A stretch of 64,000 nt of DNA. It comes from a virus. The position numbers and the translations under genes are program-made. The DNA is taken from positions 1 through 64,000 of IMG/VR virus record IMGVR_UViG_3300025949_000022. One strand, 5' to 3'. The notes under the pieces were generated by a model. It made no database searches. It saw only the letters and a program-made list of their open reading frames with translations, and had not been told where the DNA came from. This document shows, one piece after another, positions 51,545-59,666 of the stretch; the stretch's first letter is position 1, and every line of letters starts with the position of its first letter.

Positions 51545-52480
51545 TTATAAAGTTAATAAACTATTTTGCCTTAGTAAATTTATTTTTGACAACAGTAAAT
51601 TTTCCTCAACATATCCTACCGCTTCGTAGTGAGAAGAACCGTTTGGAAACTCTGTCATTGGATGCACATAAGGCAGGTTAAATTCAGGCAAATTATTACT
51701 GCCAAAATATTCAGCGCCAGCCCATGTTGCCTCAAGAAAACTTATGTTGCTCTTTCCCCTGTTTAATGGCGTGTCGCATAACGGGAAAATCATAGCTTTA
51801 GGCTTTAACCGTTTTAAGTAATCGAAGTATTGCATTATCGGCATACACTCTACCGAATAGTAGTTACCTATACCTGCTTTATCCAACGCCATTTCTAACT
51901 TAATAAACCTATGACCTATAAAGTAGAAATCGAGGTTGTTATTATCGGCTATCATCGCCATTATCTGATCAAAGTTTTCGTAAACATCAGCCTCATGCGT
52001 CATACCTCCGCGCCATACTACTTTATTGCTTGTGGTGTTGGCGGCGCTACATTGTCCCAATATATAATCGTTAAGCGCATTAGGAATTACTATGCCGCGT
52101 CCGAATGATAAAGCAATATTATTTGTGCTTACCCAAACCTCATCGGCGGTATCAATCATTTCTAAAATAATATACTTCTGTTCTTTGTATTGCTGGTACA
52201 CCGGGGAGTAAGCATCAACGTGCAAAACATCGTCGTCATATTCTACTATTACCTTAATTCCGCACTTCTTTGCAAGCCTAATCATTTTCATGTGATCGGG
52301 CGTACATGGACGTTGCATAATCAAGATATCAACAGACGCTAAATCCCATTGTGTAATGTGACCGAAATGGGAAATATCACGTAGATGAATGTCGGGATGA
52401 TTGATAAATGGAAGCACCCCAGTAGTGCGGTAAAAATCGGTATTGCTCCAGATAGTTTGTGAATAATAGAGTACTTGCAT
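51545..52480 (-). CDS. glycosyltransferase (GT4/GT-B-like, 311 aa)
   Basis: KVIVEYDDDVLHVDAYSPVYQQY, EVWVSTNNIALSFGRGIVIPNALND and VWRGGMTHEADVYENFDQIMAMIADN are typical of GT-B fold glycosyltransferases found in phages, in which the last is the nucleotide-sugar site region. The C-terminal KSNISFLEATWAGAEYFGSN gives the acidic E-x7-E-like motif. It may glycosylate a virion protein or DNA. It heads a run of glycosyl- and methyltransferases. Confidence 0.8.
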   Translation of the reverse strand: MQVLYYSQTIWSNTDFYRTTGVLPFINHPDIHLRDISHFGHITQWDLASVDILIMQRPCTPDHMKMIRLAKKCGIKVIVEYDDDVLHVDAYSPVYQQYKEQKYIILEMIDTADEVWVSTNNIALSFGRGIVIPNALNDYILGQCSAANTTSNKVVWRGGMTHEADVYENFDQIMAMIADNNNLDFYFIGHRFIKLEMALDKAGIGNYYSVECMPIMQYFDYLKRLKPKAMIFPLCDTPLNRGKSNISFLEATWAGAEYFGSNNLPEFNLPYVHPMTEFPNGSSHYEAVGYVEENLLLSKINLLRQNSLLTL

Positions 52481-52544
52481 AATGAAATAAATAATATATC
52501 TTTACGTGCAGTTTAAGATATTATTCATTTCAATTCATTTCATT

Positions 52545-52766
52545 ATGGCAGCAACTAACATGATCTCCCTATCGGTTCAACAAATAGGGACAACACCACC
52601 ATCAAAACTACATCGTATTGGGGTAGCCTCAATACTTGATGTGTTAGATTTTACAGACACTAATTTCCCATTTATTAAGTCTGTAGTCTTTACCAGTAAT
52701 CCCGTTTTATCACGGTTATATGTTAACGAATCGGCATCCGCTATTGAGACAACAATTAACAGTTAA
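52545..52766 (+). CDS. rightward small protein (73 aa)
   Basis: The ATG at 52545 (MAATNMISLSVQQIGTTPPS) is preferred over one at 52506 since a TATCTTTA-type box lies just before the latter. The beta-rich product has no recognised family. It is a single rightward gene inside the modification cluster, ending a few bases before the stop of the leftward gene at 52772. Confidence 0.5.
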   Translation: MAATNMISLSVQQIGTTPPSKLHRIGVASILDVLDFTDTNFPFIKSVVFTSNPVLSRLYVNESASAIETTINS

Positions 52767-52771
52767 AACAC

Positions 52772-53140
52772 TTATTCTCCCTCGCTGCCTGAATCGGCGG
52801 GGGGGTTTATTAAATCGCTCGGCACTTCAACTAAAACACCATAATAAACCTTGCTGTCTGTGAACCTGATATGTTCGATACTGCCAGTAGTTTCACCTAC
52901 CGTAACCGTTTCTCCAATTTTGTACTTAGCTGGTAATTCCATTACATTCTTTTTATGTCCTAACATTGGGTTTTCAACTACAAATATATCGTTACTTTCA
53001 AAGTGTTTAATCTGCCCGTTACTATTTAAGCTAACTACCCAAATCGAATTTATATTTATTGAATAATCAATAACTAATAAAGCCCATCCTTTTCCCAATG
53101 GTGTTTTCACTTCGATAGGTGGATTGAGTTGGATAATCAT
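52772..53140 (-). CDS. hypothetical phage protein (122 aa)
   Basis: The opening IQLNPPIEVKTPLGKGWALLVIDYS followed by IWVVSLNSNGQIKHFESNDIFVVENP is a beta-barrel-like pattern I recall from other phage genomes without a name. The end is acidic and Gly/Ser-rich. It starts within the last codon of the methyltransferase upstream. Confidence 0.6.
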   Translation of the reverse strand: MIIQLNPPIEVKTPLGKGWALLVIDYSININSIWVVSLNSNGQIKHFESNDIFVVENPMLGHKKNVMELPAKYKIGETVTVGETTGSIEHIRFTDSKVYYGVLVEVPSDLINPPADSGSEGE

Positions 53141-53847
53141 TTCCGCCGGTAAACCATAATGTGAATCACATTTGCTACGAACTCAAACTCTTTAGCTATG
53201 TCAGTCTGTAACCATTCATCTAAAGCCTTGCATACGGGTTCAATGCCTTGAAAGTAACCAAATGGCTGATGTGTTGAACAAGCGGCGTCATCAACGACTA
53301 AAAAGCCACCTGATTTCACCATTGGGGCGTAGGTAGTTAGGTCAGCAAGCGCACCTTCGTAACTGTGATCGCCGTCAATGTATGCCACATCGTATTCGCG
53401 CCTTGCGCGTTCAATTACCTCTTCGTCTGCAGAATATCCTTGCACTATCAGGGGTAGTTTAATATAAACAAGGTCGCTGTTAAACTTTTTGTAAATCGTG
53501 TTTAGATGCTCCCAATAATCATCGCCAGTCCACCCAGTTCCAACCCCGTTCATCGGAGAAACGCCCCACACGTTGGCAAATGGTTTTAGTTTTTGCCACA
53601 AGCTCAATGTAGCCCCTTTAAACACACCAACCTCTAACATATTCGGGTCGTCTGGCAACTCGTCACAAATAAGCTTCCATAACCACCAAAAGCTGCGTTC
53701 ACCAAAGCCAAACACATTTTGCTCCACCCAATCGCGGTGTTCTTTAAGAACCGCGTCGGCATTTACCTTTTCGCAAAAGCTTTCATGTATCTGCTTATGG
53801 TAGTCGGGTTCGTCTACCCACGAATTTTTTAGGTCGGTTAGTGTCAT
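53137..53847 (-). CDS. class I SAM-dependent methyltransferase (236 aa)
   Basis: LEVGVFKGATLSLW (about residues 70-83) is the SAM-binding motif I. YDVAYIDGDHSYEGALADLTTYAPMVKSGGFLVVDDAA is the methyltransf_24/TylF-type acidic motif and post-motif strand. The N-terminal 65 residues are extra. Substrates in this family are often sugars or peptides. It lies beside glycosyltransferase genes, so methylation of a sugar added by them is plausible. Confidence 0.85.
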   Translation of the reverse strand: MTLTDLKNSWVDEPDYHKQIHESFCEKVNADAVLKEHRDWVEQNVFGFGERSFWWLWKLICDELPDDPNMLEVGVFKGATLSLWQKLKPFANVWGVSPMNGVGTGWTGDDYWEHLNTIYKKFNSDLVYIKLPLIVQGYSADEEVIERARREYDVAYIDGDHSYEGALADLTTYAPMVKSGGFLVVDDAACSTHQPFGYFQGIEPVCKALDEWLQTDIAKEFEFVANVIHIMVYRRK

Positions 53848-54062
53848 TTCTTTATCTCCCTTGTTATGATTTCTACTATTCGTTCCACATGTTCATTATA
53901 AACACCAACTGGATAAGACGGGTATTTGATTACTATAGAAATATCGTTAATCATTACGGCTATTTCAATCGGAAATCTTAGCTGTTCATTTATTTTTTGT
54001 GGTTTTTCTTTAAAGAGGCTCATAGCTTTATCAATTTTTCCCGTAAATGGTTTTAAATCCAT
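53844..54062 (-). CDS. hypothetical protein (72 aa)
   Basis: The first part is basic and the second has EIAVMINDISIVIKYPSYPVGVYNEHVERIVEIITREIKK, a beta-alpha pattern. No family is recognised. It overlaps both neighbours (4 and 32 nt). Confidence 0.5.
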   Translation of the reverse strand: MDLKPFTGKIDKAMSLFKEKPQKINEQLRFPIEIAVMINDISIVIKYPSYPVGVYNEHVERIVEIITREIKK

Positions 54063-54270
54063 CTTTTATATACCAAAACTTCCCGTCTTTATTAACTTTC
54101 ATGTGCCTAATTTTATGCCGAAATGGAAATTTAAAATTCCAATAATATTCATAGTGGTAATCAAAATTTACAAATACATGCGTTGGTTCCTTAAATCCAT
54201 ATGGATTATTGTAAGCCATATCGTTAAACGGTAAATTCACGTAATGTCTATATGCTTCTTGCCAGTTCAT
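54031..54270 (-). CDS. hypothetical aromatic-rich protein (79 aa)
   Basis: The sequence is unusually rich in Tyr, Phe, His and Asn (FVNFDYHYEYYWNFKFPFRHK). It is overlapped by 32 nt with the gene downstream and 4 nt with the PLOD-like gene. No function can be assigned. Confidence 0.5.
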   Translation of the reverse strand: MNWQEAYRHYVNLPFNDMAYNNPYGFKEPTHVFVNFDYHYEYYWNFKFPFRHKIRHMKVNKDGKFWYIKDGFKTIYGKN

Positions 54271-54935
54271 AATTTCATTAAGTTATCAAGTTTCTCATCA
54301 ACAGTGCGCCCATTTTTATGCACGAATATTGGTTCGTTGCCTAATATTTGGAGGCGTCCGTTTTCATACCCGTATTCGTTTTCGTGGATGAAAGAATGTG
54401 AGTTAAAAAGTATTTGGTTACAATCAATCTCAATAGGCCGGTATCTTTCCCTTTGGTCTTGCGTTAAATATACCATAGTTGCCCAAAGCTGGTCGTCATT
54501 TTCAAAATCAACAGGCAAAGAATCGATTAACACGATAAACCAGTCCGATTTGGCGTAATACAATCCACTATTTACAAATCTAAACGGAGAGGTATTATCT
54601 AAATCGGGGGCGGCTTTGTAAAACTTATCAATTTGCGGAATTGGCCAGCATCCTTTTTCAGCACTGAATATCACGCGCGTATGAAAGTTAAATCCGTTTA
54701 GCTTCTCCCTAAACTCATCCTCGCCTCCAAGCGCCAGCACATCAAAAGCATCACAAAAAATAAACTCTGTAACATCAGGGTTGGATTTAAGATAATTGTA
54801 CGTTTCGATAAGTTTAGTTCCGAAGCCTTTCCATTCTGCCTCTATCACTACGTAATCCCACTTATTAGCTACTAATGAGCGGATAAGTGGGCCTGCGTGT
54901 TGAGGGGAGTTGGTTACGGTTATTACTTTAAGCAT
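54267..54935 (-). CDS. PLOD-type glycosyltransferase (222 aa)
   Basis: EFIFCDAFDVLALGGEDEFREKL, RVIFSAEKGCWPIPQIDKFY, FRFVNSGLYYAKSDW and ENDDQLWATMVYL form the complete core of the procollagen lysyl-hydroxylase/galactosyltransferase GT domain. The CDAFDV motif takes the D-x-D place and DDQL is the downstream acidic pair. Such viral GTs glycosylate proteins or DNA. It lies in the modification cluster between two methyltransferases. Confidence 0.8.
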   Translation of the reverse strand: MLKVITVTNSPQHAGPLIRSLVANKWDYVVIEAEWKGFGTKLIETYNYLKSNPDVTEFIFCDAFDVLALGGEDEFREKLNGFNFHTRVIFSAEKGCWPIPQIDKFYKAAPDLDNTSPFRFVNSGLYYAKSDWFIVLIDSLPVDFENDDQLWATMVYLTQDQRERYRPIEIDCNQILFNSHSFIHENEYGYENGRLQILGNEPIFVHKNGRTVDEKLDNLMKL

Positions 54936-55054
54936 AAAAGAATTATATCTATAATTTTAACTATGATTATGTAAAACACCATTAGCCCTACGTGATTATT
55001 AAGGTAGTTATTGAATATTCGCCAATAGTCAGGTTTATTTACTTTTTCTGCCAT
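54923..55054 (-). CDS. small membrane protein (43 aa)
   Basis: ATG 55054 reads MAEKVNKPDYWRIFNNYLNN then HVGLMVFYIIIVKIIDIILLC. It is a C-terminal-anchored single-span protein. It overlaps the end of the methyltransferase upstream by 16 nt and the start of the PLOD-type gene by 13 nt. Confidence 0.5.
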   Translation of the reverse strand: MAEKVNKPDYWRIFNNYLNNHVGLMVFYIIIVKIIDIILLCLK

Positions 55055-55644
55055 AATCCCTTTTTTAAGCCCATTTTTACTTCAGTCCAGCCAAGTTGTT
55101 TAAACAATTTTTGAACGGGCTTTATGTCTACGAAATCTTCTGTCACGTCATCTACGCAAATCGTTGCACCGCTATCCATGCGTTTATCAAACCAAGTAAT
55201 TTCATTATACAAAGCTGCGACCGTATGTGTTCCGTCCAAATGCACCATAGCATATTTATTACATCTTACAGATTCCAGTTCATATAATTCAACTCCGTGC
55301 GGGTACAAAAGAAAATATTCCGTATCTGTCATTCTCATTGGCATCCATTGCACGTTCTTATCTAACACATAAGCCGACATAGCTGCCATACAACGCTTTG
55401 CCATGTCGTTTGTATAATCTAACCTGCACGGCCCATTTGGTTCGCGCCCAGTGTACAATATCGATCCGTACGGGTCTATTCCAATTACAGTACTTCCCGG
55501 CCGATGTTCACAAGCGGCATCAACAATATATTTAGTCCCCATCCCCATGCGTACGCCAACCTCAACAAGTAAGCCCTCAACATCTTTCGATAACTCTACC
55601 GCTTCGGTTAAGAACTCATATTCACCACTGTCGCCTTCGATCAT
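55039..55644 (-). CDS. class I SAM-dependent methyltransferase (201 aa)
   Basis: LLVEVGVRMGMGTKYIVDAA is motif I. VIGIDPYGSILY gives the ribose-binding acidic residue. MVHLDGTHTVAALYNEITWFDKRMDSGATICVDDVTEDF matches the TylF/methyltransf_24 motif DGxHxYxxxxxD...GG-I-xDD. It is a second methyltransferase of the same broad type as 53137-53847 but not closely similar to it. It overlaps the GT2 gene by 4 nt. Confidence 0.85.
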   Translation of the reverse strand: MIEGDSGEYEFLTEAVELSKDVEGLLVEVGVRMGMGTKYIVDAACEHRPGSTVIGIDPYGSILYTGREPNGPCRLDYTNDMAKRCMAAMSAYVLDKNVQWMPMRMTDTEYFLLYPHGVELYELESVRCNKYAMVHLDGTHTVAALYNEITWFDKRMDSGATICVDDVTEDFVDIKPVQKLFKQLGWTEVKMGLKKGLWQKK

Positions 55645-56441
55645 AATTCAACTTTTAATGGTAGTGTTCCTTCAATATACCCCTTATGTAACTCATGGTA
55701 TTTACCCCAGGCAGCAGCAGCCAAACTTTCCTTAACCTGCGAATATTCTGTCCCGCCAACATCAATGTGGTCGATGTCTATATGTGGTAAAAACCCGTTC
55801 CAAAAGCCACCCAACAATGAACGCAAACTCATCAGTGTATCGTCAAAACCGTAAACACCGGCCTGAACAAAATAACCCACCGTATCAAGCAACCGCCAGT
55901 TCAACATCGTACATGTTCCCATAACATCTCTTGATCTCTCAACCACTATCCAACGTTCGCCCGGTTCGTGCGGCAGCATCACAAATTCACTCCTAAAATC
56001 AGGGTCAGGATCATTAGGCGTCTGCCTTAAATCTTTACGCTTTAAACCCAAAACACCAATAGTATTATCGCGCTCAATAGCGGCCTCCATTTCATCAACC
56101 CATCCCGTATAATTAATAACAACATCGTTGTCAATTTTTATGCAGTGTTCCGATGGCTTTCGCAACTTCAGGCCTTCGTTTATTCCGCGCGCTGTACCAA
56201 TGTTTTCGGGTAGGGTAATAACAGTAGGTCTAATCACAGTCGGTTCCGGATATGTCCACACCATACCAAACACACAATCGCGCAATATTGCTTTTGTTAC
56301 CTCGCAACTACCGTTATCAATCACCACTAATCTATGCTTATCCCAATCCACCGTTTTACGCAACCCCTCTAACGTGCGTTTCGTATATTCCGAACGTCCA
56401 TTATCCTCTGTATCGTGGCAACACATTATGATTAGTGACAT
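55641..56441 (-). CDS. GT2-family glycosyltransferase (266 aa)
   Basis: KHRLVVIDNGSCEVTKAILRDC is the nucleotide-sugar-binding start of GT-A enzymes. PENIGTARGINEGL and CIKIDNDVVINYTGWVDEM contain the D-x-D motif (DND), and GTCTMLNWRLLDTVGYFVQAGVYGFDDTLMSLR is the acceptor-side motif with the catalytic acidic residues. The family is GT2. It should transfer a sugar to a protein, DNA or glycan, and starts the modification operon just downstream of a small protein gene. Confidence 0.88.
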   Translation of the reverse strand: MSLIIMCCHDTEDNGRSEYTKRTLEGLRKTVDWDKHRLVVIDNGSCEVTKAILRDCVFGMVWTYPEPTVIRPTVITLPENIGTARGINEGLKLRKPSEHCIKIDNDVVINYTGWVDEMEAAIERDNTIGVLGLKRKDLRQTPNDPDPDFRSEFVMLPHEPGERWIVVERSRDVMGTCTMLNWRLLDTVGYFVQAGVYGFDDTLMSLRSLLGGFWNGFLPHIDIDHIDVGGTEYSQVKESLAAAAWGKYHELHKGYIEGTLPLKVEL

Positions 56442-56659
56442 TTAGCCCCCTTTATATCAATATTATCTAAAATATATTTATCTATAGAAGCACAAATTCC
56501 TTCTGACTTATTCCATGGGACTTCTTTATTATTGGTGATATCCCATAACGCAAATTCTCCATTCGGCAATTCACGTTGACCAAATTTAAATGGACGGTCG
56601 CCATAGGTCTGATTCTCATCGTCGCTATAATGATAATCTATGGTTATTACTTGCGTCAT
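56432..56659 (-). CDS. hypothetical protein (75 aa)
   Basis: The product (TIDYHYSDDENQTYGDRPFKF ... GEFALWDITNNKEVPWNKSEG) is acidic and beta-rich without known family. It overlaps the start of the GT2 gene by 10 nt and is the first gene of the long leftward late block. Confidence 0.55.
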   Translation of the reverse strand: MTQVITIDYHYSDDENQTYGDRPFKFGQRELPNGEFALWDITNNKEVPWNKSEGICASIDKYILDNIDIKGAKCH

Positions 56660-56698
56660 TTTTTAATAAACCCCGCCCATCCCCAATGTTAAGACAGC

Positions 56699-56773
56699 GC
56701 AAACTAATCAGGACATACACGGGACGAACGGGAATATTTTAGTTAATTTTAATGCCCTGATCGATTAGTTTGC
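56699..56773. repeat. inverted repeat, 11-bp arms
   Basis: GCAAACTAATC (56699-56709) and GATTAGTTTGC (56763-56773) are perfect inverted copies. CAGG (56709-56712) and CCTG (56756-56759) extend the pairing after an asymmetric insertion. The inner 53 nt has no gene. Confidence 0.6.
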
Positions 56774-57287
56774 TTCCGTAAATCTACACTTTATTATTAA
56801 CCAAAAAAAAGTTTTTTCACCGCATTTTTTTAACACCAACCCGTAATTATTTTATCGCAAATCGTTAATACGTTTTACTGAATTAAACAACAAGAATATT
56901 TCGCTTAGCACACTATTTAATGTCGATTTAAAAATGGGTTATGTTGTTGTTAGTAGGGGGTATGGGATGCGCTTAATTTTAAAACACTTTATGTAGTTGC
57001 AATAGTGGGGTAGACGCCCACAGCCACCCCCACCAATTCTCCACAGAAAAACCACTTTACTGCGACCGGGTGGCCTTGATTATTTTGAAAAGCAATCCAA
57101 CAAACTAAAGGCTGTTTTAAAGCTAAGTAGGGGACCAAAAGCTATTTATTTAGATGGCTTATTCTTTCAGATAATAAACCTTATGTTAAGTAGCAACTTT
57201 GACAGGCTTAAAATAGACTTGTTGTCACTCCCCTATCCTATCGCTTTTTAGCTATAAATAAATAATTAAAATATATTTACAATTAAA

Positions 57288-57318
57288 TTTGGTGGTATTA
57301 AAATTAGTTGTATCTTTG
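57288..57318 (+). promoter_or_regulatory. strong rightward promoter
   Basis: TTTG (57288-57291), 19 nt, TATCTTTG (57311-57318) is a full match to the Bacteroidota consensus. The leader to ATG 57393 is about 70 nt and may carry control signals. Confidence 0.75.
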
Positions 57319-57392
57319 TTGTGTCGAAAGCAATAAAGCATAGATAATTAAACCCTGCTACAGGATAAGCAGCACAAAACACCTGATAAGCT

Positions 57393-57794
57393 ATGATTAG
57401 CAAAGCACAAGTTATCCGCAACAATAGCCAGTACAAAACATTAATCAACGCCGTTATTAATTCTTTAGGTGGCACAGATTACATTGAGGATGTTAATAGC
57501 TATGGAATGTCAGGCGGCTTCCCCGGCTTCACTTATTATTCTGATACTCATAAATTCGCTATGAGATACCGTAAATTAATTGTTACTATGCTTGAAGATA
57601 TGGCCGATCAGTTGGGAGAAGATGTCGTGTCAATGGTTTCCAACTTCGGGGTGTTCCGCAACTCACCAATGGATAAGGACGACAAGAAAGAGCTTTACCG
57701 CTATTTAGGCGGAGGCAGAAACGCCCAATCAACTATTACTAATGTTATGGCGTGGTTTGCTGCTGAAGAAGTTTGCAGGATGTTTGAAGATTAA
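57393..57794 (+). CDS. conserved phage early protein (133 aa)
   Basis: GGFPGFTYYSDTHKFAMRYRKLIVTMLEDMADQLGEDVVSMVSNFG is a segment I recognise from early proteins of many phages, including crAss-like ones, without a known function. The C-terminal TITNVMAWFAAEEVCRMFED is helical. It is the first gene behind the strongest promoter in the window, so it is probably made early and abundantly. Confidence 0.75.
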   Translation: MISKAQVIRNNSQYKTLINAVINSLGGTDYIEDVNSYGMSGGFPGFTYYSDTHKFAMRYRKLIVTMLEDMADQLGEDVVSMVSNFGVFRNSPMDKDDKKELYRYLGGGRNAQSTITNVMAWFAAEEVCRMFED

Positions 57795-57810
57795 TCCATA
57801 CTAACATTAA

Positions 57811-57843
57811 AGCCAGCCCGACAGCCTCACCGCTTCGGGCTTT
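57811..57843 (+). promoter_or_regulatory. hairpin between two early genes
   Basis: AGCCCG (57815-57820) and CGGGCT (57836-57841) pair perfectly. Only a short TT follows, so this is a weak terminator or mRNA-processing hairpin rather than a full stop. Confidence 0.5.
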
Positions 57844-57863
57844 GGCGGCTATAAGAACTTACC

Positions 57864-58094
57864 ATGAACACAACAAACCCAAAGGGCGCAGGCCGTAAGA
57901 CTTTACCAGCAGCGCGTAAGAAAGTCAAGTGTATTATATTCTTAATCCCATCGGAGATTGAAGCACTGGAGGCTAAATACGGATCCTTAACCCTCGCCAT
58001 CCGTTCAGTCATTATCCAGGACAAGCCCGAAATACTTCCCATTCTTGACAAAATCATCGATTTATCAGCCGAATTAAAGGCTTTAATGAGTTAA
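57864..58094 (+). CDS. small putative DNA-binding protein (76 aa)
   Basis: The basic start NPKGAGRKTLPAARKKVKCI and IPSEIEALEAKYGSLTLAIRSVI resemble small plasmid and phage ribbon-helix-helix-like regulators (GAGRP...K...V...I..LEAKYGSLTKAI). It is followed by a good terminator. The target is unknown. Confidence 0.65.
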   Translation: MNTTNPKGAGRKTLPAARKKVKCIIFLIPSEIEALEAKYGSLTLAIRSVIIQDKPEILPILDKIIDLSAELKALMS

Positions 58095-58115
58095 AATACC
58101 TTACTTAGTGTATTG

Positions 58116-58140
58116 AGCGGCATAATAGCCGCTTTTTTTA
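58116..58140 (+). terminator. terminator of the early rightward pair
   Basis: AGCGGC (58116-58121), loop ATAATA, GCCGCT (58128-58133), then a run of seven Ts. Confidence 0.88.
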
Positions 58141-58263
58141 TGTCCTTTATTTTCAAGCACTTAGTCTCATTTGATCACCGCTTAGATACCCTGACTTATT
58201 GTATTGATTCATAATCAGACCTTTTCTGCCAAGATTAGGCCTTTTTTATGTAAAAAAATGTCG

Positions 58264-58271
58264 TATTTTTG
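58264..58271 (+). promoter_or_regulatory. -7 box of the 58280 gene
   Basis: TATTTTTG matches TAnnTTTG and lies 8 nt before ATG 58280, implying a leaderless or near-leaderless mRNA. No TTTG is seen at the expected distance upstream. Confidence 0.5.
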
Positions 58272-58279
58272 TGTGTAGT

Positions 58280-58663
58280 ATGGAAAAATTAGGGATAAAT
58301 ACCCTTCCCGCAGACGATTATTGTAACAATGTAATATTAATACCATTGGGTAAATATTTAACGTTGCCATTAGATAGAATTCGCGCATTTATACCTGAAA
58401 GGCGAGGATTTAGATCAAGTGCATGTTTAGACTTGCTGGTTATTATTAATTGTAATCCTCGTCTTGCTATTACACGCGTATCTTCTTTAATGCACAGTAA
58501 TCCTTATAAGGCAATTAAAAATGTTGCTTACCTAATGTCATTAGGTTATGTTAGACAGATTGGTAAACCTCGTCTTATTATCCCTTTTCAGCGGTTTAAG
58601 ATAGATAAGGGGTATGTTATTACTCAAAGTGGTATAAAAGTACTTCGGGAATTAATGTCTTGA
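58280..58663 (+). CDS. winged-helix-type DNA-binding protein (127 aa)
   Basis: I use ATG 58280 (MEKLGINTLPADDYCNN), since the frame upstream holds only a GTG inside the promoter box. LDLLVIINCNPRLAITRVSSLMHSNPYKAIKNVAYLMSLGYVRQIGKPRLIIPF and YVITQSGIKVLRELMS follow the MarR-like winged-helix pattern (helices, recognition helix, wing, YxIT-xxG). It probably controls early gene expression. Confidence 0.7.
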   Translation: MEKLGINTLPADDYCNNVILIPLGKYLTLPLDRIRAFIPERRGFRSSACLDLLVIINCNPRLAITRVSSLMHSNPYKAIKNVAYLMSLGYVRQIGKPRLIIPFQRFKIDKGYVITQSGIKVLRELMS

Positions 58664-58758
58664 TTAAGGGGCTTAAAATGCTATTTTGAATGTCTATTCT
58701 CTATCGCTTGGTTATTTTTGGTCTTTTCTTTTTTTGATTAGCTTAAAGGGGTTCGTTT

Positions 58759-58938
58759 TTATCGGGGTTTCATACCGGTTATATCCTCAATTTCGGCTTC
58801 GATAATACTTACTTTTACTACGATGGTGTTAATAAAAGCCTCTACGTTTTCAGGTAATAGATACCATACTTCATGAGCGGCCAATTTGGCTTTGTTTAAT
58901 TGGTCGCGCTCTATTAATAGTTCTTCAAGTCTGTTCAT
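58759..58938 (-). CDS. hypothetical helical protein (59 aa)
   Basis: ATG 58938 reads MNRLEELLIERDQLNKAKLA then AHEVWYLLPENVEAFINTIV and ends GMKPR. It is a helical hairpin-like small protein. It is the last gene of the leftward early block, converging on the winged-helix gene. Confidence 0.6.
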   Translation of the reverse strand: MNRLEELLIERDQLNKAKLAAHEVWYLLPENVEAFINTIVVKVSIIEAEIEDITGMKPR

Positions 58939-58987
58939 GTTATTAATGGTTTAAAGGGGCTGTAATTTTAGGTTTTTATGGCGGTTT

Positions 58988-59176
58988 TTATAGCTCAAAT
59001 CCGTCTGGGAACGGTGAAATACCTTGCAAATATTCTTGCCTGTCATATTTGGCCTCGTGCCAACCAAAATCCCAATTACTATGGCTTGTTGTTGCTAATT
59101 CATATGGGTTTTCAGATAGTGGTTTGCCATCGGCATACGCTTCGTATCCTTCCTGTAAGGCTTCGTCGTTTTTCAT
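58988..59176 (-). CDS. Rmf/CrpP-like small phage protein (62 aa)
   Basis: LQEGYEAYADGKPLSENPYELATTSHSNWDFGWHEAKYD follows the pattern EG-x2-A-x3-G-x3-NPY...W-x2-GW-x2-A of the CrpP/Rmf-type fold, known in ribosome modulation factor and many small phage proteins. The biochemical role here is unknown. Its start overlaps the stop of the next gene by 4 nt. Confidence 0.65.
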   Translation of the reverse strand: MKNDEALQEGYEAYADGKPLSENPYELATTSHSNWDFGWHEAKYDRQEYLQGISPFPDGFEL

Positions 59177-59355
59177 CCCTCCTTCCCCTCCTGTAGATTA
59201 AGCTGGTTGAGGAAGTCGCGGAGTTGTATTGCTTCGCCTAAGCTTGCCACGATATTATCGTTATTTTGTTTGATAATAAGCGATTGATGCTCATTGAATT
59301 TTAAACTGACAGGCATTCCATCTTTTTCAAATTCTATTACTATTTCAGTTTTCAT
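59173..59355 (-). CDS. hypothetical protein (60 aa)
   Basis: The sequence MKTEIVIEFEKDGMPVSLKF, then a helix GEAIQLRDFLNQLNLQE, gives a beta-alpha mini-protein of unknown role. It overlaps the Rmf-like gene. Confidence 0.5.
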   Translation of the reverse strand: MKTEIVIEFEKDGMPVSLKFNEHQSLIIKQNNDNIVASLGEAIQLRDFLNQLNLQEGKEG

Positions 59356-59403
59356 AATTTTAAGTTAGTTGTTAACGGATGGTATTATTTAAGGTGGTGG
59401 GGG

Positions 59404-59619
59404 TTAGTTAAGATCGATTATGTGGCGCAACTTATCAGGGCCATTAGCTTCATCGTATCTAGCTTCTAAGATTGGGAATTGCTCAAAAGCCTCGTCAACT
59501 GAATCAGCTCTTACATTTAACCATGATGAAATATTATCGATCTGCTTTTTAAGCCCGGCAATACTTGGATAGGCCCTTAGCTTTCCGCTTTTATCCCTTG
59601 CAATGATGTACTTTTTCAT
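59404..59619 (-). CDS. hypothetical protein (71 aa)
   Basis: The product, MKKYIIARDKSGKLRAYPSI and LKKQIDNISSWLNVRADSVD, then a polar tail, is a small alpha/beta protein of unknown family. It is the gene directly downstream of the three-way-junction RNA at 59667-59747, so that element lies in its 5' leader. Confidence 0.55.
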   Translation of the reverse strand: MKKYIIARDKSGKLRAYPSIAGLKKQIDNISSWLNVRADSVDEAFEQFPILEARYDEANGPDKLRHIIDLN

Positions 59620-59666
59620 TTTAAAGTGGTTTGGTTAGTTATTTTTTTTGATGTTATGTTCTCTTA

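Larger units (their letters stand above)
56660..57392. other. main intergenic control region
   Basis: This 733-bp stretch has no convincing gene on either strand. It separates the leftward late block from the rightward early genes. It holds a long inverted repeat (56699-56773), several A/T runs, a 57288-57318 promoter and a guanine-rich patch around 56955-57010. It is the best place for late promoter control or a replication origin, although I find no typical iteron array. Confidence 0.6.

Noticed and set aside
58688-58697. TGTCTATTC as a further repressor operator
   Set aside because: It is a lone half-site without an inverted partner or promoter nearby, so chance is likely.
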